From assembly GCF_029531655.1 (NCBI RefSeq), contig NZ_JANRMI010000001.1, positions 620,001-684,000 of the forward strand: a stretch of 64,000 bases of DNA, written 5' to 3'. Within the stretch, counting starts at the first letter, position 1; the number at the start of each line of letters is the position of its first letter. Shown piece by piece: positions 8,046 through 16,861 of the stretch. Under the pieces are notes generated by a model. That model was not told where the DNA came from and did not search any database. It was given only the letters and a program-made list of their open reading frames with translations. A program made the translations under genes and the position numbers. The DNA is from Bdellovibrio svalbardensis. Lineage in GTDB: Bacteria; Bdellovibrionota; Bdellovibrionia; Bdellovibrionales; Bdellovibrionaceae.

Positions 8046-9423
8046 ATCCAGCGTTCATCAAATTATAGAAAGACTTTACGCGCTCGACGAATTCAACAGT
8101 TTCATAACCACGAGCGAAACCGTATTCTAATTTGTCGGCGTAGCTTGGATCCGCCAGTAAAGGCAGGATTTCTTTCATATGGTGCCAAGAGTAAGGATTG
8201 CGACCCATTTGCTCCGCCAATTTTTGCGCATCACGAAGATGAGCATAACCGACATTGTAAGCTGCCAGAGTTAGGGCCATGCGATCTTTCGAATTTACGA
8301 AGGTCGGCATTTTATCCATCAAATAGCGAAGGTACTTTGAGCCACCCCAGATGCTTTGCAAAGGATCTGTGCGGTCTTCGATATCCATGTGATCAGCGGT
8401 GTCTGTCGTCAATTGCATCAAGCCACGAACACCGGTGAAGCTGCGCGCTTCCGGATCCCAATGAGATTCTTGGTAGGCCACTGAGGCAATCAATTGCCAA
8501 GGAAGACCGTGCTCACTGGCTGCTTCTTTGAAGGCCTGCTTATAAGTCGGCAAAGTCTCTTCGATGCTTTTAAAGAATTTCGAGATGTCTTTCTTATCCA
8601 GCTGGGTCAGAGTCGATTTGTAGCGATCCATGATGCGCATGACTTCATCTTCACGAGAAGCTTGTTGATACCAAGACTGCATCAAAAGAAGCAGATCCTG
8701 ATTTTCCGGTGTCAAAAGCCAGCTCAAAGAATAAGGATCAGTGAGGTTCGAAACCTTTTCCAGTTTCGTGTGGAAACGCACATAGAAATCACCCGCGGCA
8801 TTTTCGGCGATCGCGCAGTCAAACTTTTTGGCGTTTAAGGATTTCAGTAAATCCTGAGTTTGCACAGACTCGAGTTCTTGGATGCTCACCTGGGGTGAAA
8901 GCTGTTGCAGGCGGGTGGCGAACCCTTCGTAGTTGTCCTTTTTGAGGATGCCGACATTTTTGCCGCTCAGGTCCTTGATGTTTTCAATGCGAGATTTTTT
9001 CTGGCAATAAAGGCTAAGGTAAGTTTCCTCGTAAGCCGGGCCGGTCAAAAAGCCAATGCGATTTTCGGGAGTCCTCAGGCGGGCCGCTGCCACGTCGCCT
9101 TCACCTTTTGAAAGGGCGCGGTAAACAGCTTTCTCATCAGGGAGGACCACAAACTTGATTTTTAATCGATAATGGTCGGCGAAGCTTTGTAAAAGGTCAT
9201 GGTCGATGCCCGCGGCTTCGCCATTCTTTTTGGAATGACTATATATAAGAGGACTTTCCGTGGTGAGGATTGTGATCTCACCCTTGTTTTGAACTTTGGC
9301 TAAGCTTTCTTCTTCATTCAAGTAGATGGCGTCACAACCATTCATCATGATCGTGGTAATTGCCAAACTTCCGAAAACGCAGACCTGGCTTAATTTCTGT
9401 CTAAATCTTAAATTCCTACTCAT
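8044..9423 (-). CDS. mltF: Membrane-bound lytic murein transglycosylase F
   Basis: Lipoprotein of 459 aa that cleaves the MurNAc-GlcNAc bond of peptidoglycan, forming 1,6-anhydro ends. The N-terminus has a lipobox-like MMNGC. An extracellular solute-binding type 3 domain (about residues 45-270; ILTTESPLIY) precedes a C-terminal SLT domain with the catalytic Glu in AYQESHWDP, then GVRGLMQLT and AAYNVGYAHL. This two-domain order is diagnostic of MltF. Start 9423 is chosen because it puts the signal peptide at the N-terminus; a longer frame to 9582 has no signal peptide. Confidence 0.9.
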   Translation of the reverse strand: MSRNLRFRQKLSQVCVFGSLAITTIMMNGCDAIYLNEEESLAKVQNKGEITILTTESPLIYSHSKKNGEAAGIDHDLLQSFADHYRLKIKFVVLPDEKAVYRALSKGEGDVAAARLRTPENRIGFLTGPAYEETYLSLYCQKKSRIENIKDLSGKNVGILKKDNYEGFATRLQQLSPQVSIQELESVQTQDLLKSLNAKKFDCAIAENAAGDFYVRFHTKLEKVSNLTDPYSLSWLLTPENQDLLLLMQSWYQQASREDEVMRIMDRYKSTLTQLDKKDISKFFKSIEETLPTYKQAFKEAASEHGLPWQLIASVAYQESHWDPEARSFTGVRGLMQLTTDTADHMDIEDRTDPLQSIWGGSKYLRYLMDKMPTFVNSKDRMALTLAAYNVGYAHLRDAQKLAEQMGRNPYSWHHMKEILPLLADPSYADKLEYGFARGYETVEFVERVKSFYNLMNAG

Positions 9424-9752
9424 ACTGTTCGACCTAGGTAGTCCATGGGGCACTGCGTGTGCAAGCAATAAGCACCCTCTTGCATGCTTTAAATGTGAAA
9501 AACTGACGGTTTTTGTATCTTTTAAACGGTGAATCAGAAAAAAGTTCAGTAACCGCAAAGCCTTGATGCGTGCGGAGAACAAAGCGCCAAAGCCTCAGGT
9601 TTATGACGCAACCCTGTTGAAATGATCCCTGACAGGGGCATTGCGGCGAGCTTTTCGGAGCTTTAGCGTAACTTTCGGGCAACAAAAGCTCCTCAATTGA
9701 CAGCTTTTAGGGGCTATTCCATTCTCTTCGAGTCTTAATTGAGGGGGAATGT
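9424..9752. other. Divergent intergenic region between mltF and tdk
   Basis: No gene or known RNA motif is recognised in these 329 bp. A TTGACA -35-like box at 9697-9702 is followed 17 nt later by a poor -10 (CATTCT); it may drive tdk. A short stem CCCTGT/ACAGGG is present around 9612-9637. Nothing else stands out. Confidence 0.4.
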
Positions 9753-10367
9753 GTGACTGAGTTTTCTTATGTGTCGCCACGTGGTTGGATCGAAGTTGTT
9801 GTGGGTTCTATGTTTAGTGGCAAAACTGAAGAGTTGATCCGTCGTCTTCGTCGCGCAGAATTCGCCCGTCTACAAATCCAAGTTTTCAAACCGATCATTG
9901 ATAAACGCTATAACGAAATGGCTGTGACTTCTCACAACCTTACAACAATTGATTCATTGCCCATCGAAGATGCTGAGCAAATTTGGGAACACCTGAAACC
10001 TGGAACCAAGGTCGTCGGGATTGATGAAGGTCAGTTCTTTTCTTCTAATTTAGTTCAGGTGGCTCAGGATCTGGCCGAGCGCGGTCTTCGTGTGATTATT
10101 GCCGGATTGGATACGGATTGGCAGGGGAAGCCTTTTGAGCCGATGCCGACTTTAATGGCTGTCGCTGAAAGTGTGACCAAGCATCACGCAGTGTGTGTGG
10201 TGTGTGGAGCCCAAGCCAGTCGCACTCAAAGGACTTCTGGAGGAGACGGCCAAGTTTTGGTTGGAACTCATGATTCTTATGAAGCTCGTTGCCGCCAGCA
10301 TTTCAAACCGGCGGTGGATACTCCAACGATGGATTGGAAAATGAAGCGAGAAGTGGATCTCGCTTAG
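9753..10367 (+). CDS. tdk: Thymidine kinase
   Basis: Cytosolic enzyme phosphorylating thymidine to dTMP with ATP (salvage), 204 aa, the usual length of type II kinases. Walker A is GSMFSGKTEE near residues 18-27 and the Walker B-like motif is DEGQFF. The lid/zinc region has CVVCG and a later Cys in YEARC. It starts with GTG preceded by GAGGGGG. Salvage of thymidine would suit a bacterium that reuses prey DNA (inference). It faces trmFO convergently across an inverted-repeat element. Confidence 0.95.
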   Translation: MTEFSYVSPRGWIEVVVGSMFSGKTEELIRRLRRAEFARLQIQVFKPIIDKRYNEMAVTSHNLTTIDSLPIEDAEQIWEHLKPGTKVVGIDEGQFFSSNLVQVAQDLAERGLRVIIAGLDTDWQGKPFEPMPTLMAVAESVTKHHAVCVVCGAQASRTQRTSGGDGQVLVGTHDSYEARCRQHFKPAVDTPTMDWKMKREVDLA

Positions 10368-10368
10368 C

Positions 10369-10490
10369 GGTCGGTGAAAAAGGCCCATCCACTTCGTTGG
10401 AGGGCCCTTCTCTTCACTCCGACGTGGCGCTGCCACGCCTGCGTTTCGCGAAGAACCCTCCGCCTCGCGGCTGAACCTTTTTGACCGACC
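10369..10490. repeat. Long inverted-repeat intergenic element (copy 1)
   Basis: The outer arms 10369-10383 (GGTCGGTGAAAAAGG) and 10476-10490 pair at 14 of 15 positions. The interior carries segments shared with the element at 34977-35126: CATCC, CTCCGACGTG, CACGCCTGCG, CCTCCGC and GGCTGAACCTTTTTGA. It fills the whole gap between the tdk and trmFO stops and could fold into one long hairpin acting as a bidirectional terminator. It is a probable member of a dispersed family. Confidence 0.75.
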
Positions 10491-11849
10491 TCAAATTCTC
10501 CAGGTTTCGAGAGCCTCGCGGGCGATGGCGATTTGTTTTTCTTTGCGAATTTGTTTATCGCGTTCTTTTTCCGCCAATGGAGGGAAAAGCGCGAAGTTAA
10601 TATTCGTTGGCTGGAAGTGGTCAGCACGAGTTTCATCGGTGATGGCCTCCAGCAATGAACCCAAGGCAGACGCACGCGGCGGAGGATTGAAGGATTTGTC
10701 CTTCAGTTTTTGATCCAAGAAACGCGACACCAATAAGCCTACACATGTCGATTCAAAGTAACCTTCAACTCCTGTGATTTGTCCTGCAAAGAACAGCCAA
10801 GGATCATTTTTACTGGAGAGATCTTTATTCAATCTCTTCGGTGAATTGATAAATAGATTTCTGTGAATACTTCCCAGTTTCAAGAATTCGGCATTCTCCA
10901 GGCCAGGAATCATTCGGAACACGCGCACTTGTTCGGCGTAAGCCATACGCGTTTGGAAACCTACCATGTTGAAGGCGGTGCCTTCTTTATTGTCTTGGCG
11001 AAGTTGCACTACAGCCCATGGATAACGACCGGTACGAGGATCATCCAGGCCGATAGGTTTCATAGGGCCGAAACGCAAAGTTTGCGGTCCGCGTTCCACC
11101 ATCACTTCAATCGGCATGCATCCTTCGAAAAACTCAGTTGTCTCAAAGTGCTTGGGTTCGATCTTCTTTGCAGCGGCCACTTCTTCGATGAAGCGATTGT
11201 ATTCTTCTTTGTTCATCGGGCAGTTGTAATAATCGTCCGTGCCTTTGCCATAGCGATCGGCTTTCCAGGCGATTTCAGTGTTGATGGAATCAGCATCAAT
11301 AATGGGCGCAATCGCATCAAAGAAATACAAGAACTCATCGCCAAAATGCTTGCGCAGATCTTCTGCCAAATCATCGTGAGTCAAAGGACCTGTCGCAACC
11401 ACTGTCGGGCGAGGCACGTCACTCAAAGACTTCACAACATCGGTGCGAACTTCAATGCGCGGATGGTTTTTAATTTTCTCAGTGATCAGTGCTGAGAACA
11501 CTTCGCGGTCCATGCCCAAAGCTTGCCCCGCTGGAACTGCTGATTCATGGGCCATCTTAAGAATATGTGAACCCAGCTTTTCGGCTTCCCATTTCAACTG
11601 ACCAGGTGCGGAAATAGGATTCAAGCTGCCAAAGGAGTTAGAGCAAACTAATTCGGCGAATTTTCCGGTTTTATGCGCCGGAGTCATGGTTTTTTCACGC
11701 ATTTCAAAGAGGACGACCTGATAGCCCATATCAGCCAGCTGTAATGCGCACTCAGAGCCCGCAAGACCGGCACCAACCACGGATATTTTTTGTCCAATAT
11801 TTTGGAAATCTTTTTGATTTTGAGTCAAGTTGGTCGTCTTTTCTGTCAT
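10491..11849 (-). CDS. trmFO: Methylenetetrahydrofolate-tRNA-(uracil-54-C5)-methyltransferase TrmFO
   Basis: Flavoenzyme that makes ribothymidine at tRNA position 54 using methylenetetrahydrofolate, 452 aa. The FAD-binding dinucleotide motif GAGLAGSECA is near residues 27-36, followed by the family blocks FEMREKTMTPAHKT, ELVCSNSFGS and later ITGVEGYFES. The N-terminus is about 20 residues longer than many homologues (a Gln/Asn-rich leader); the next Met in frame is too far in. It is divergent from the DUF721 gene, with only 35 bp between the two start codons. Confidence 0.95.
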   Translation of the reverse strand: MTEKTTNLTQNQKDFQNIGQKISVVGAGLAGSECALQLADMGYQVVLFEMREKTMTPAHKTGKFAELVCSNSFGSLNPISAPGQLKWEAEKLGSHILKMAHESAVPAGQALGMDREVFSALITEKIKNHPRIEVRTDVVKSLSDVPRPTVVATGPLTHDDLAEDLRKHFGDEFLYFFDAIAPIIDADSINTEIAWKADRYGKGTDDYYNCPMNKEEYNRFIEEVAAAKKIEPKHFETTEFFEGCMPIEVMVERGPQTLRFGPMKPIGLDDPRTGRYPWAVVQLRQDNKEGTAFNMVGFQTRMAYAEQVRVFRMIPGLENAEFLKLGSIHRNLFINSPKRLNKDLSSKNDPWLFFAGQITGVEGYFESTCVGLLVSRFLDQKLKDKSFNPPPRASALGSLLEAITDETRADHFQPTNINFALFPPLAEKERDKQIRKEKQIAIAREALETWRI

Positions 11850-11884
11850 TTGTCGCGTTCCTCTGTTAACTTACCGGCAATCGT

Positions 11885-12289
11885 ATGGATCAAAATAATC
11901 CCAATTATAAAAAGAAAAAACTCACGCTCGGCTCGGAAGTACTACAAAGTCTTTTCGAAAATGGCAAGTCGCCTTTGTCAGAGCAGTTTATGCGCTGGAA
12001 GCTGTGGGCGAAATGGGAAGAGGTCGTGGGTCCAACGATTGCCAAAAATGCAGAACCTGTCGGGTTTCAAAGAGGCACTCTGTACGTATGGGTGCGAAAC
12101 TCAACGTGGATGCAGCAGATGATCTTTATGAAAGATCCTATTCGCGATACCATCAATCAAAAGTTTCAGAATAACTTTGTAAGATTTATCAAATTCACTC
12201 TCGACAGACACGACGTCCCTCAAAGCGACGACACCGCATTTAAAAGCATGATTCAGAAAATTGCGCCGAAGGAAGGCGATTCTGAGTAG
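11885..12289 (+). CDS. DUF721 protein, DciA-like
   Basis: Protein of 134 aa with a DUF721 domain (about residues 30-115): WEEVVGPTIAKNAEPVGFQRGTLYVWVRNSTWMQQM is the family core. DUF721 includes DciA, the helicase-operator protein that assists DnaB loading in bacteria without DnaC. Assignment to DciA itself rests on the domain only. The start codon has no obvious Shine-Dalgarno, so the mRNA may be leaderless or weakly translated. It is convergent with the serine protease gene, 8 nt away. Confidence 0.75.
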   Translation: MDQNNPNYKKKKLTLGSEVLQSLFENGKSPLSEQFMRWKLWAKWEEVVGPTIAKNAEPVGFQRGTLYVWVRNSTWMQQMIFMKDPIRDTINQKFQNNFVRFIKFTLDRHDVPQSDDTAFKSMIQKIAPKEGDSE

Positions 12290-12297
12290 TCGTTTCT

Positions 12298-13161
12298 TTA
12301 CTTGAGATTATAGCCAACTGCAAAGGCCTCTGGAATCTCAATTTTTGCCGACAGGGCCGTTATCATGTTGTCGACCCAGTATTGAAATGGGCGGTATTGA
12401 AGATTGACGTATTCTCCGACGTAATTGCATTTATCCACCGGAGTTTTGTCATCTGTTGGGGGTCTATAGCGAGTTTTCGAAACGACACCAACAACATAAT
12501 CCACGTCATTGTACTTCACCAGTGCTGGTCCGCCAGAATCTCCCTGGCAAATTCCTTTTCCCTCTGTTTGATCGACTGAAAATATTTTTTTCGTCGCATC
12601 AAAATTCAAGACTTTTAAAGTCGTCGTGCGCAGAACATCAACCTCGCCGGGCTGACCTTCGACTCCGGTCTTTCTGCCATATCCCGCCACCTGAACCTCT
12701 GTGAGATTTCCGCGGGCAACCATATTGGGAATTCTTAAAATGGCAATATTTTGAGGAAGATCATTTTCCAGTGTGATGATCGCAAGATCATTGTCTTTAT
12801 CTGCTTTGTAGCGCCCGTGCACATAGGCTTTGACTGCCTTTATTTTCGTGATTTTTCCATTAGCGTCGCGCAGTTCGACTCGGGTGAAATCTGCGGAAGT
12901 ACTCACACAATGAGCGGCAGTTAGAAGGACTCTTCGGGCGATCGCACTGGCCGTGCATTGATAAATTGTGAAATAAGTATTGTCTTGGCTTTTGACGCCC
13001 ACTCGCAAGGAGAGGACTTTATTTGTTAATTCGTGCTTGTAAGGAACGTTGGTTCCGCCCACGACATTGGTGTTTTCATCTGAGGTGTCTACCTCGTGAG
13101 TGTTATTGGACCCTTGGCAGGCTGTCAAAAATAGTAGTGCAATCACGATAAGTTTCTTCAT
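12298..13161 (-). CDS. Trypsin-like serine protease, lipoprotein
   Basis: Chymotrypsin-fold (S1) protease of 287 aa with a lipoprotein signal (MKKLIVIALLFLTAC). The catalytic triad is visible: His in LLTAAHC, Asp in DNDLAII, and Ser in CQGDSGGP. The VVGGT motif at the activation site follows a short Asn/Asp-rich linker, suggesting zymogen processing. Start 13161 is chosen so the protein begins with the signal peptide. Probably anchored in the envelope and acting in the periplasm or at the surface. Secreted S1 proteases are numerous in Bdellovibrio, but the substrate is unknown. Confidence 0.92.
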   Translation of the reverse strand: MKKLIVIALLFLTACQGSNNTHEVDTSDENTNVVGGTNVPYKHELTNKVLSLRVGVKSQDNTYFTIYQCTASAIARRVLLTAAHCVSTSADFTRVELRDANGKITKIKAVKAYVHGRYKADKDNDLAIITLENDLPQNIAILRIPNMVARGNLTEVQVAGYGRKTGVEGQPGEVDVLRTTTLKVLNFDATKKIFSVDQTEGKGICQGDSGGPALVKYNDVDYVVGVVSKTRYRPPTDDKTPVDKCNYVGEYVNLQYRPFQYWVDNMITALSAKIEIPEAFAVGYNLK

Positions 13162-13392
13162 CGCGAATCTGTCGTGCAAAAGTCTTTCTCATTCGAAAAG
13201 CAATGAGTTGTAGCTGAGCTGTCAAATACTTCGACAGTGACTTAAAAGGCCCGTACGGGGTTTGTGAGTCCGCATGGGGAGCTGTGATTTTACGCAACTT
13301 CCCCGAATACAAGTTCGATTTTTCAAAGCATCGAGACAGAATTATCAGCCAATACCAAAGTTCAGCGATTATCATCTTAGGAGACAATCATT

Positions 13393-14970
13393 ATGGGTCG
13401 TAAGGAAGTCGTTCTTGCCGGGGGAGTTTTTCTTTCCATCCTGATAGCTCTTTGCACTTCAGTATCTCATGCTCAATTTCAAGTGAGTCAGCCGATTCGC
13501 GAGAACTCAGACTATAGCTCTGTTTTGAATCAGTTCGAACTCGAGGATATGCGCCAGGCTGTTTTGGACGTATGGAAGCATGGATTCAATCCACAATTCT
13601 ATTGGACGGACAAGCTTGAAGGAATCTATCAACGTGGAGGAAGTTTGGAGATAACCTTACGACCTGCTGCGAACCAAATGTTCCTCCGTCTGTTGAAAGA
13701 TGTGTATAGAGGAAGTGTGGATCCGCAATCTGCGGGTCGTGACGTGAAGTTCATCCGCAGAGAGTTTTTAACACCCCAGCAGCTGATGACAGTGGCATAT
13801 GCCTCGGGAAGAAAGAGCGCCGCTTTTATTGATCTGGTGGCGCCTCGGAATCCTCCATACTTTGCAGTTAAACAAGCGATGGAAAAAATATATCCGGTTT
13901 GTCAAAGCGGCGCATGGACTGAAATCACTCCCGTCAACACGACACTTCGTTTGTATGCCCGAAACAAAGTGATAGTCGACATTAAGAAACGCCTGGCTCT
14001 TCTGGGCTATAAAATGACGAACGCAGATGATTTATTTGATGGTGATCTGTTAAATGCAGTCAGCGATATTCAATGGAATATGAGGATCAAACCGGATGGA
14101 TTGATTTCTCCAAACGGAAAAGTATGGAAATACTTGAGTGTCTCTTGCATGGATCGCGTTCGCCAGCTGCAGGTTGACATGGAAAAGATGCGCTGGTTTC
14201 CGCAGTATTTTGAAGATCGCTACATCTTTGTCAATTTGGCGTTTTCATACTTCGTTCTTTATGACGGTTCGACAGACTGGATAAGAACAATGACTTTCCG
14301 CACAGTCAACGGTCGCCCCGCCAGAAAATCTCCAACCATGCAGGATGAAGTTTTGCGTGTGATTATCAATCCGTTTTGGGTGGTTCCTCCGACGATCTTC
14401 AGTGAAGACAAGGTCAATGATCTGAAGAATCTCTCCAAGGATCAAATCTATCAGTACTTCACTTCTCACAACTATGAAGTTTGGGATAGCGACTTTAAAC
14501 GGAAGATTGATCCGACCACAGTGGATTGGCTGGGCATTAGCGAAGGACGGGTGACTCCCGATATTCAAATTCGTCAGTTGCCACACTTGGGAAATGCGCT
14601 GGGAGTACTGAAGTTCGATTTGACTAACTCGTATGCGATTTATCTGCATGACACCAATCAGCGAGAGCTTTTTAATGAGCCCATGCGCCAACTCAGTTCG
14701 GGTTGCATTCGTCTCGAAAAGCCTCTGGATCTTGCAGAATATTTGTTAGAGGACACACCTTGGGATCGCAAAACCATTGAAGCGGTTATGGCGCGCCCCG
14801 GGGAGGTTTTATCCAAGTCCACGGAGCTTCCAATTCCCAAGTCAAAACATACCTCTGTCTACACAGTCTACTTAACTTCTTTGATTAGTTCCGACGGCGT
14901 TGTGCGATTTGTTGAAGACATTTACGGGCAAAATGCCGCGATAAGGAGAAACATTATGGCCGCTTTTTAA
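13393..14970 (+). CDS. L,D-transpeptidase, YcbB/LdtD-like
   Basis: Periplasmic enzyme of 525 aa that forms 3-3 peptidoglycan crosslinks. A signal peptide (residues 1-26) is followed by a scaffold region, a peptidoglycan-binding-like segment (about residues 190-250) and a YkuD catalytic domain (about residues 280-460). The motif YLHDTNQRELFN is followed by LSSGCIRL with the catalytic Cys; the SSGC form rather than SHGC is characteristic of the YcbB/LdtD branch. A clear AGGAG lies 9 nt before the ATG. In a predator it could strengthen or modify its own or prey wall; the sequence does not say which. Confidence 0.9.
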   Translation: MGRKEVVLAGGVFLSILIALCTSVSHAQFQVSQPIRENSDYSSVLNQFELEDMRQAVLDVWKHGFNPQFYWTDKLEGIYQRGGSLEITLRPAANQMFLRLLKDVYRGSVDPQSAGRDVKFIRREFLTPQQLMTVAYASGRKSAAFIDLVAPRNPPYFAVKQAMEKIYPVCQSGAWTEITPVNTTLRLYARNKVIVDIKKRLALLGYKMTNADDLFDGDLLNAVSDIQWNMRIKPDGLISPNGKVWKYLSVSCMDRVRQLQVDMEKMRWFPQYFEDRYIFVNLAFSYFVLYDGSTDWIRTMTFRTVNGRPARKSPTMQDEVLRVIINPFWVVPPTIFSEDKVNDLKNLSKDQIYQYFTSHNYEVWDSDFKRKIDPTTVDWLGISEGRVTPDIQIRQLPHLGNALGVLKFDLTNSYAIYLHDTNQRELFNEPMRQLSSGCIRLEKPLDLAEYLLEDTPWDRKTIEAVMARPGEVLSKSTELPIPKSKHTSVYTVYLTSLISSDGVVRFVEDIYGQNAAIRRNIMAAF

Positions 14971-15046
14971 GGTGAACAAAATGACAACTATGTTTCTAAT
15001 TATACAAATTTTCTCGAAATGAATAACCAACGAAAGGATTCTGAAA

Positions 15047-16381
15047 ATGTCTCTTCAACTTTTTAGCAAAGTTCTAGTTGCAGTCACTATAGGGACCAGC
15101 GGAGCTTATGCGGCGGCACCAGCGAAGCCTGCCCCTCCGGCGAAACCAGCACCACCTGAGGCAAAACCGACGCCTCCAATGCCAAATCCTCCAGCACCGC
15201 CTTCTCAACCGGCACCACCGAATCAAAATCAATTTGAAGGTATCGGTCGTATTGATCAAGTTACTCGTGACTCCGGGGGCGCGATTTATCGACTGGATCT
15301 TTCCAAAGCCCTTCCTCTAGTGCGCCTTGAGGCGAAATCTAAGATGGGTCGTATGAAGGTCTATTCGACAAATCTCGTCACGGATAAAAATGAAAGAATC
15401 CCAGTGCGTCAGTTAGGTGGCGTTTATGTAGAGGAAGCGGGACAGCCGGTAAGCTCAGAAGTGTTCAACTTCCAAACAAATATTGCAGCCATCGAAATCT
15501 TGACTGAGGCGATGGGAGGCGAGGGGGCCTTGGAGATTAAGGCGATCTCTACCAAAGAAGCGCCTAAGCTGGCGCTGGGGACTGCTGTGCCAGAGTTCTC
15601 TTGTAAAAAAACACTTGATCCAGTTCTTAAAGATAAACTCGACCCGATTCAACTTTGGGTTTCGCGAGCTGAAAGCAGTGCGCCGGGATCCGTTCAGGAA
15701 AAGTTTGCGGGGAATCAGTTGAAAGATCAGGTGAGTGATTTCATCTCGACAATTCGCTCTGGCGGATCGTATACAACTTCCGCTTACTTGCTAACACTGA
15801 TTAACTTTTTCGGAGATCAGTACAATGCAGTCAGAGCGGGAGGAGTTTCTGAACCGGCATACAAAGACTTGCTAAATGGAACCTTTGATGTGCTGATTTT
15901 GTCGATTCAGAATGAGATGCCATGTCGCCGCTTCCCGAGTGATGCCCTTATTAAGATTGCCTTAGACCTTAATAAAAAATATCAAGGCTTGCCGGAAGGA
16001 GCTCGCGCGAAGGCCGCATATTCCAATATGATGAATAAAATTAGAGATTATGCTCCTAATCAATATCGTAAAGAAGTTGCAGCGGCGAACTTCACTTTCC
16101 GCCAGGCAGACACCGAAGGCACCAACTTCTACAAACTGTATATCACAGCTCCAGAGGGTGCATTCTTGAAGACTGTACATCGCGATATGAGTGCTCATGT
16201 TTATATGATCGCAGAACAAGCGCTACAGCGTGAAGTGAAGCTGATGGATATCGAGCAAAGATATCAGCTGATCGTTGAATATCAGGCCAAATTCAATTCG
16301 AATGAGTTTCCACAGGCAGTTGCTCAGAGATATTTGAACATCCTGTCTGACTCCAGCTATATTCTAAGATTATTAAGATAG
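15047..16381 (+). CDS. Secreted protein with proline-rich N-terminus, beta-sandwich-like
   Basis: Protein of 444 aa. The signal peptide ends near AYAAA (residue 24). A 40-residue Pro/Ala/Lys linker (repeated KPAPP) precedes a beta-rich domain (about residues 65-180) containing GIGRIDQVTR and LEAKSKMGRMKVY, and then a mostly helical C-terminal half. I recognise no enzyme motif. It lies downstream of the L,D-transpeptidase with a 76-bp gap and its own Shine-Dalgarno (AAAGGA), so cotranscription is possible. Related proteins seem confined to Bdellovibrio-like genomes (recollection, not tested). Confidence 0.7.
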   Translation: MSLQLFSKVLVAVTIGTSGAYAAAPAKPAPPAKPAPPEAKPTPPMPNPPAPPSQPAPPNQNQFEGIGRIDQVTRDSGGAIYRLDLSKALPLVRLEAKSKMGRMKVYSTNLVTDKNERIPVRQLGGVYVEEAGQPVSSEVFNFQTNIAAIEILTEAMGGEGALEIKAISTKEAPKLALGTAVPEFSCKKTLDPVLKDKLDPIQLWVSRAESSAPGSVQEKFAGNQLKDQVSDFISTIRSGGSYTTSAYLLTLINFFGDQYNAVRAGGVSEPAYKDLLNGTFDVLILSIQNEMPCRRFPSDALIKIALDLNKKYQGLPEGARAKAAYSNMMNKIRDYAPNQYRKEVAAANFTFRQADTEGTNFYKLYITAPEGAFLKTVHRDMSAHVYMIAEQALQREVKLMDIEQRYQLIVEYQAKFNSNEFPQAVAQRYLNILSDSSYILRLLR

Positions 16382-16390
16382 AGAATCTTA

Positions 16391-16422
16391 AAAAGGTCCT
16401 TCCGAAAGGAGGGACCTTTTTT
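16391..16422. terminator. Bidirectional hairpin terminator
   Basis: Stem AAAAGGTCC/GGACCTTTT extended by TCC/GGA around a GAAA tetraloop, with one interior mismatch and T/A runs on both sides. It separates the convergent proline-rich protein and ankyrin genes. Confidence 0.8.
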
Positions 16423-16429
16423 ATTTGAT

Positions 16430-16831
16430 CTAAGTTGAAAGAATTTTTACCACGTCAGCGCGCCGAAATGTTTTGGCAAATAAAAGGGCCGTCATGCCCA
16501 TGCAATTCCTCAATTTTCTATCTGCTCCAGAATTGATCAGCAGCGAAGCAATCTGGGGATAACCCTTGAAGGAAACCCCCATTAAAATTGTATTGCCGGA
16601 ATTGTCTCTTCCATTCACATCAGCTCCGGCCTCCAAGAGCAGTCTGCAGGCTGCTTCTCTTTCGTTGTAAGCAGCCAGCATCAGCAAGGAGTAGCCTCTA
16701 TGGTTTTTGCGATTGGCGTCTCCGCCTTGGGCCAGGTAATTCACCAGGGCCGGAAGATCCCCCTGGCGGGCGTACTCAAAAATATCCTCTTCATTGCGCA
16801 TTGTTTTTTTATATTCTTCCCAAGTCGCCAT
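16430..16831 (-). CDS. Ankyrin repeat protein paired with catalase
   Basis: Protein of 133 aa made of about three to four ankyrin repeats (GDLPALVNYLAQGGDAN, GYSLLMLAAYNEREAACRLLLEAGADVN, GNTILMGVSFKGYPQIASLLINSGAD). No signal peptide is seen. It follows the catalase stop by 30 nt on the same strand. Ankyrin genes directly downstream of catalase are known in other proteobacteria (katB-ankB in Pseudomonas aeruginosa), where AnkB is needed for full catalase activity. A similar role here is inferred from the arrangement. Confidence 0.85.
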   Translation of the reverse strand: MATWEEYKKTMRNEEDIFEYARQGDLPALVNYLAQGGDANRKNHRGYSLLMLAAYNEREAACRLLLEAGADVNGRDNSGNTILMGVSFKGYPQIASLLINSGADRKLRNCMGMTALLFAKTFRRADVVKILST

Positions 16832-16861
16832 TTCTTTTACTCCTCGCTGATGAGTTTTCGA

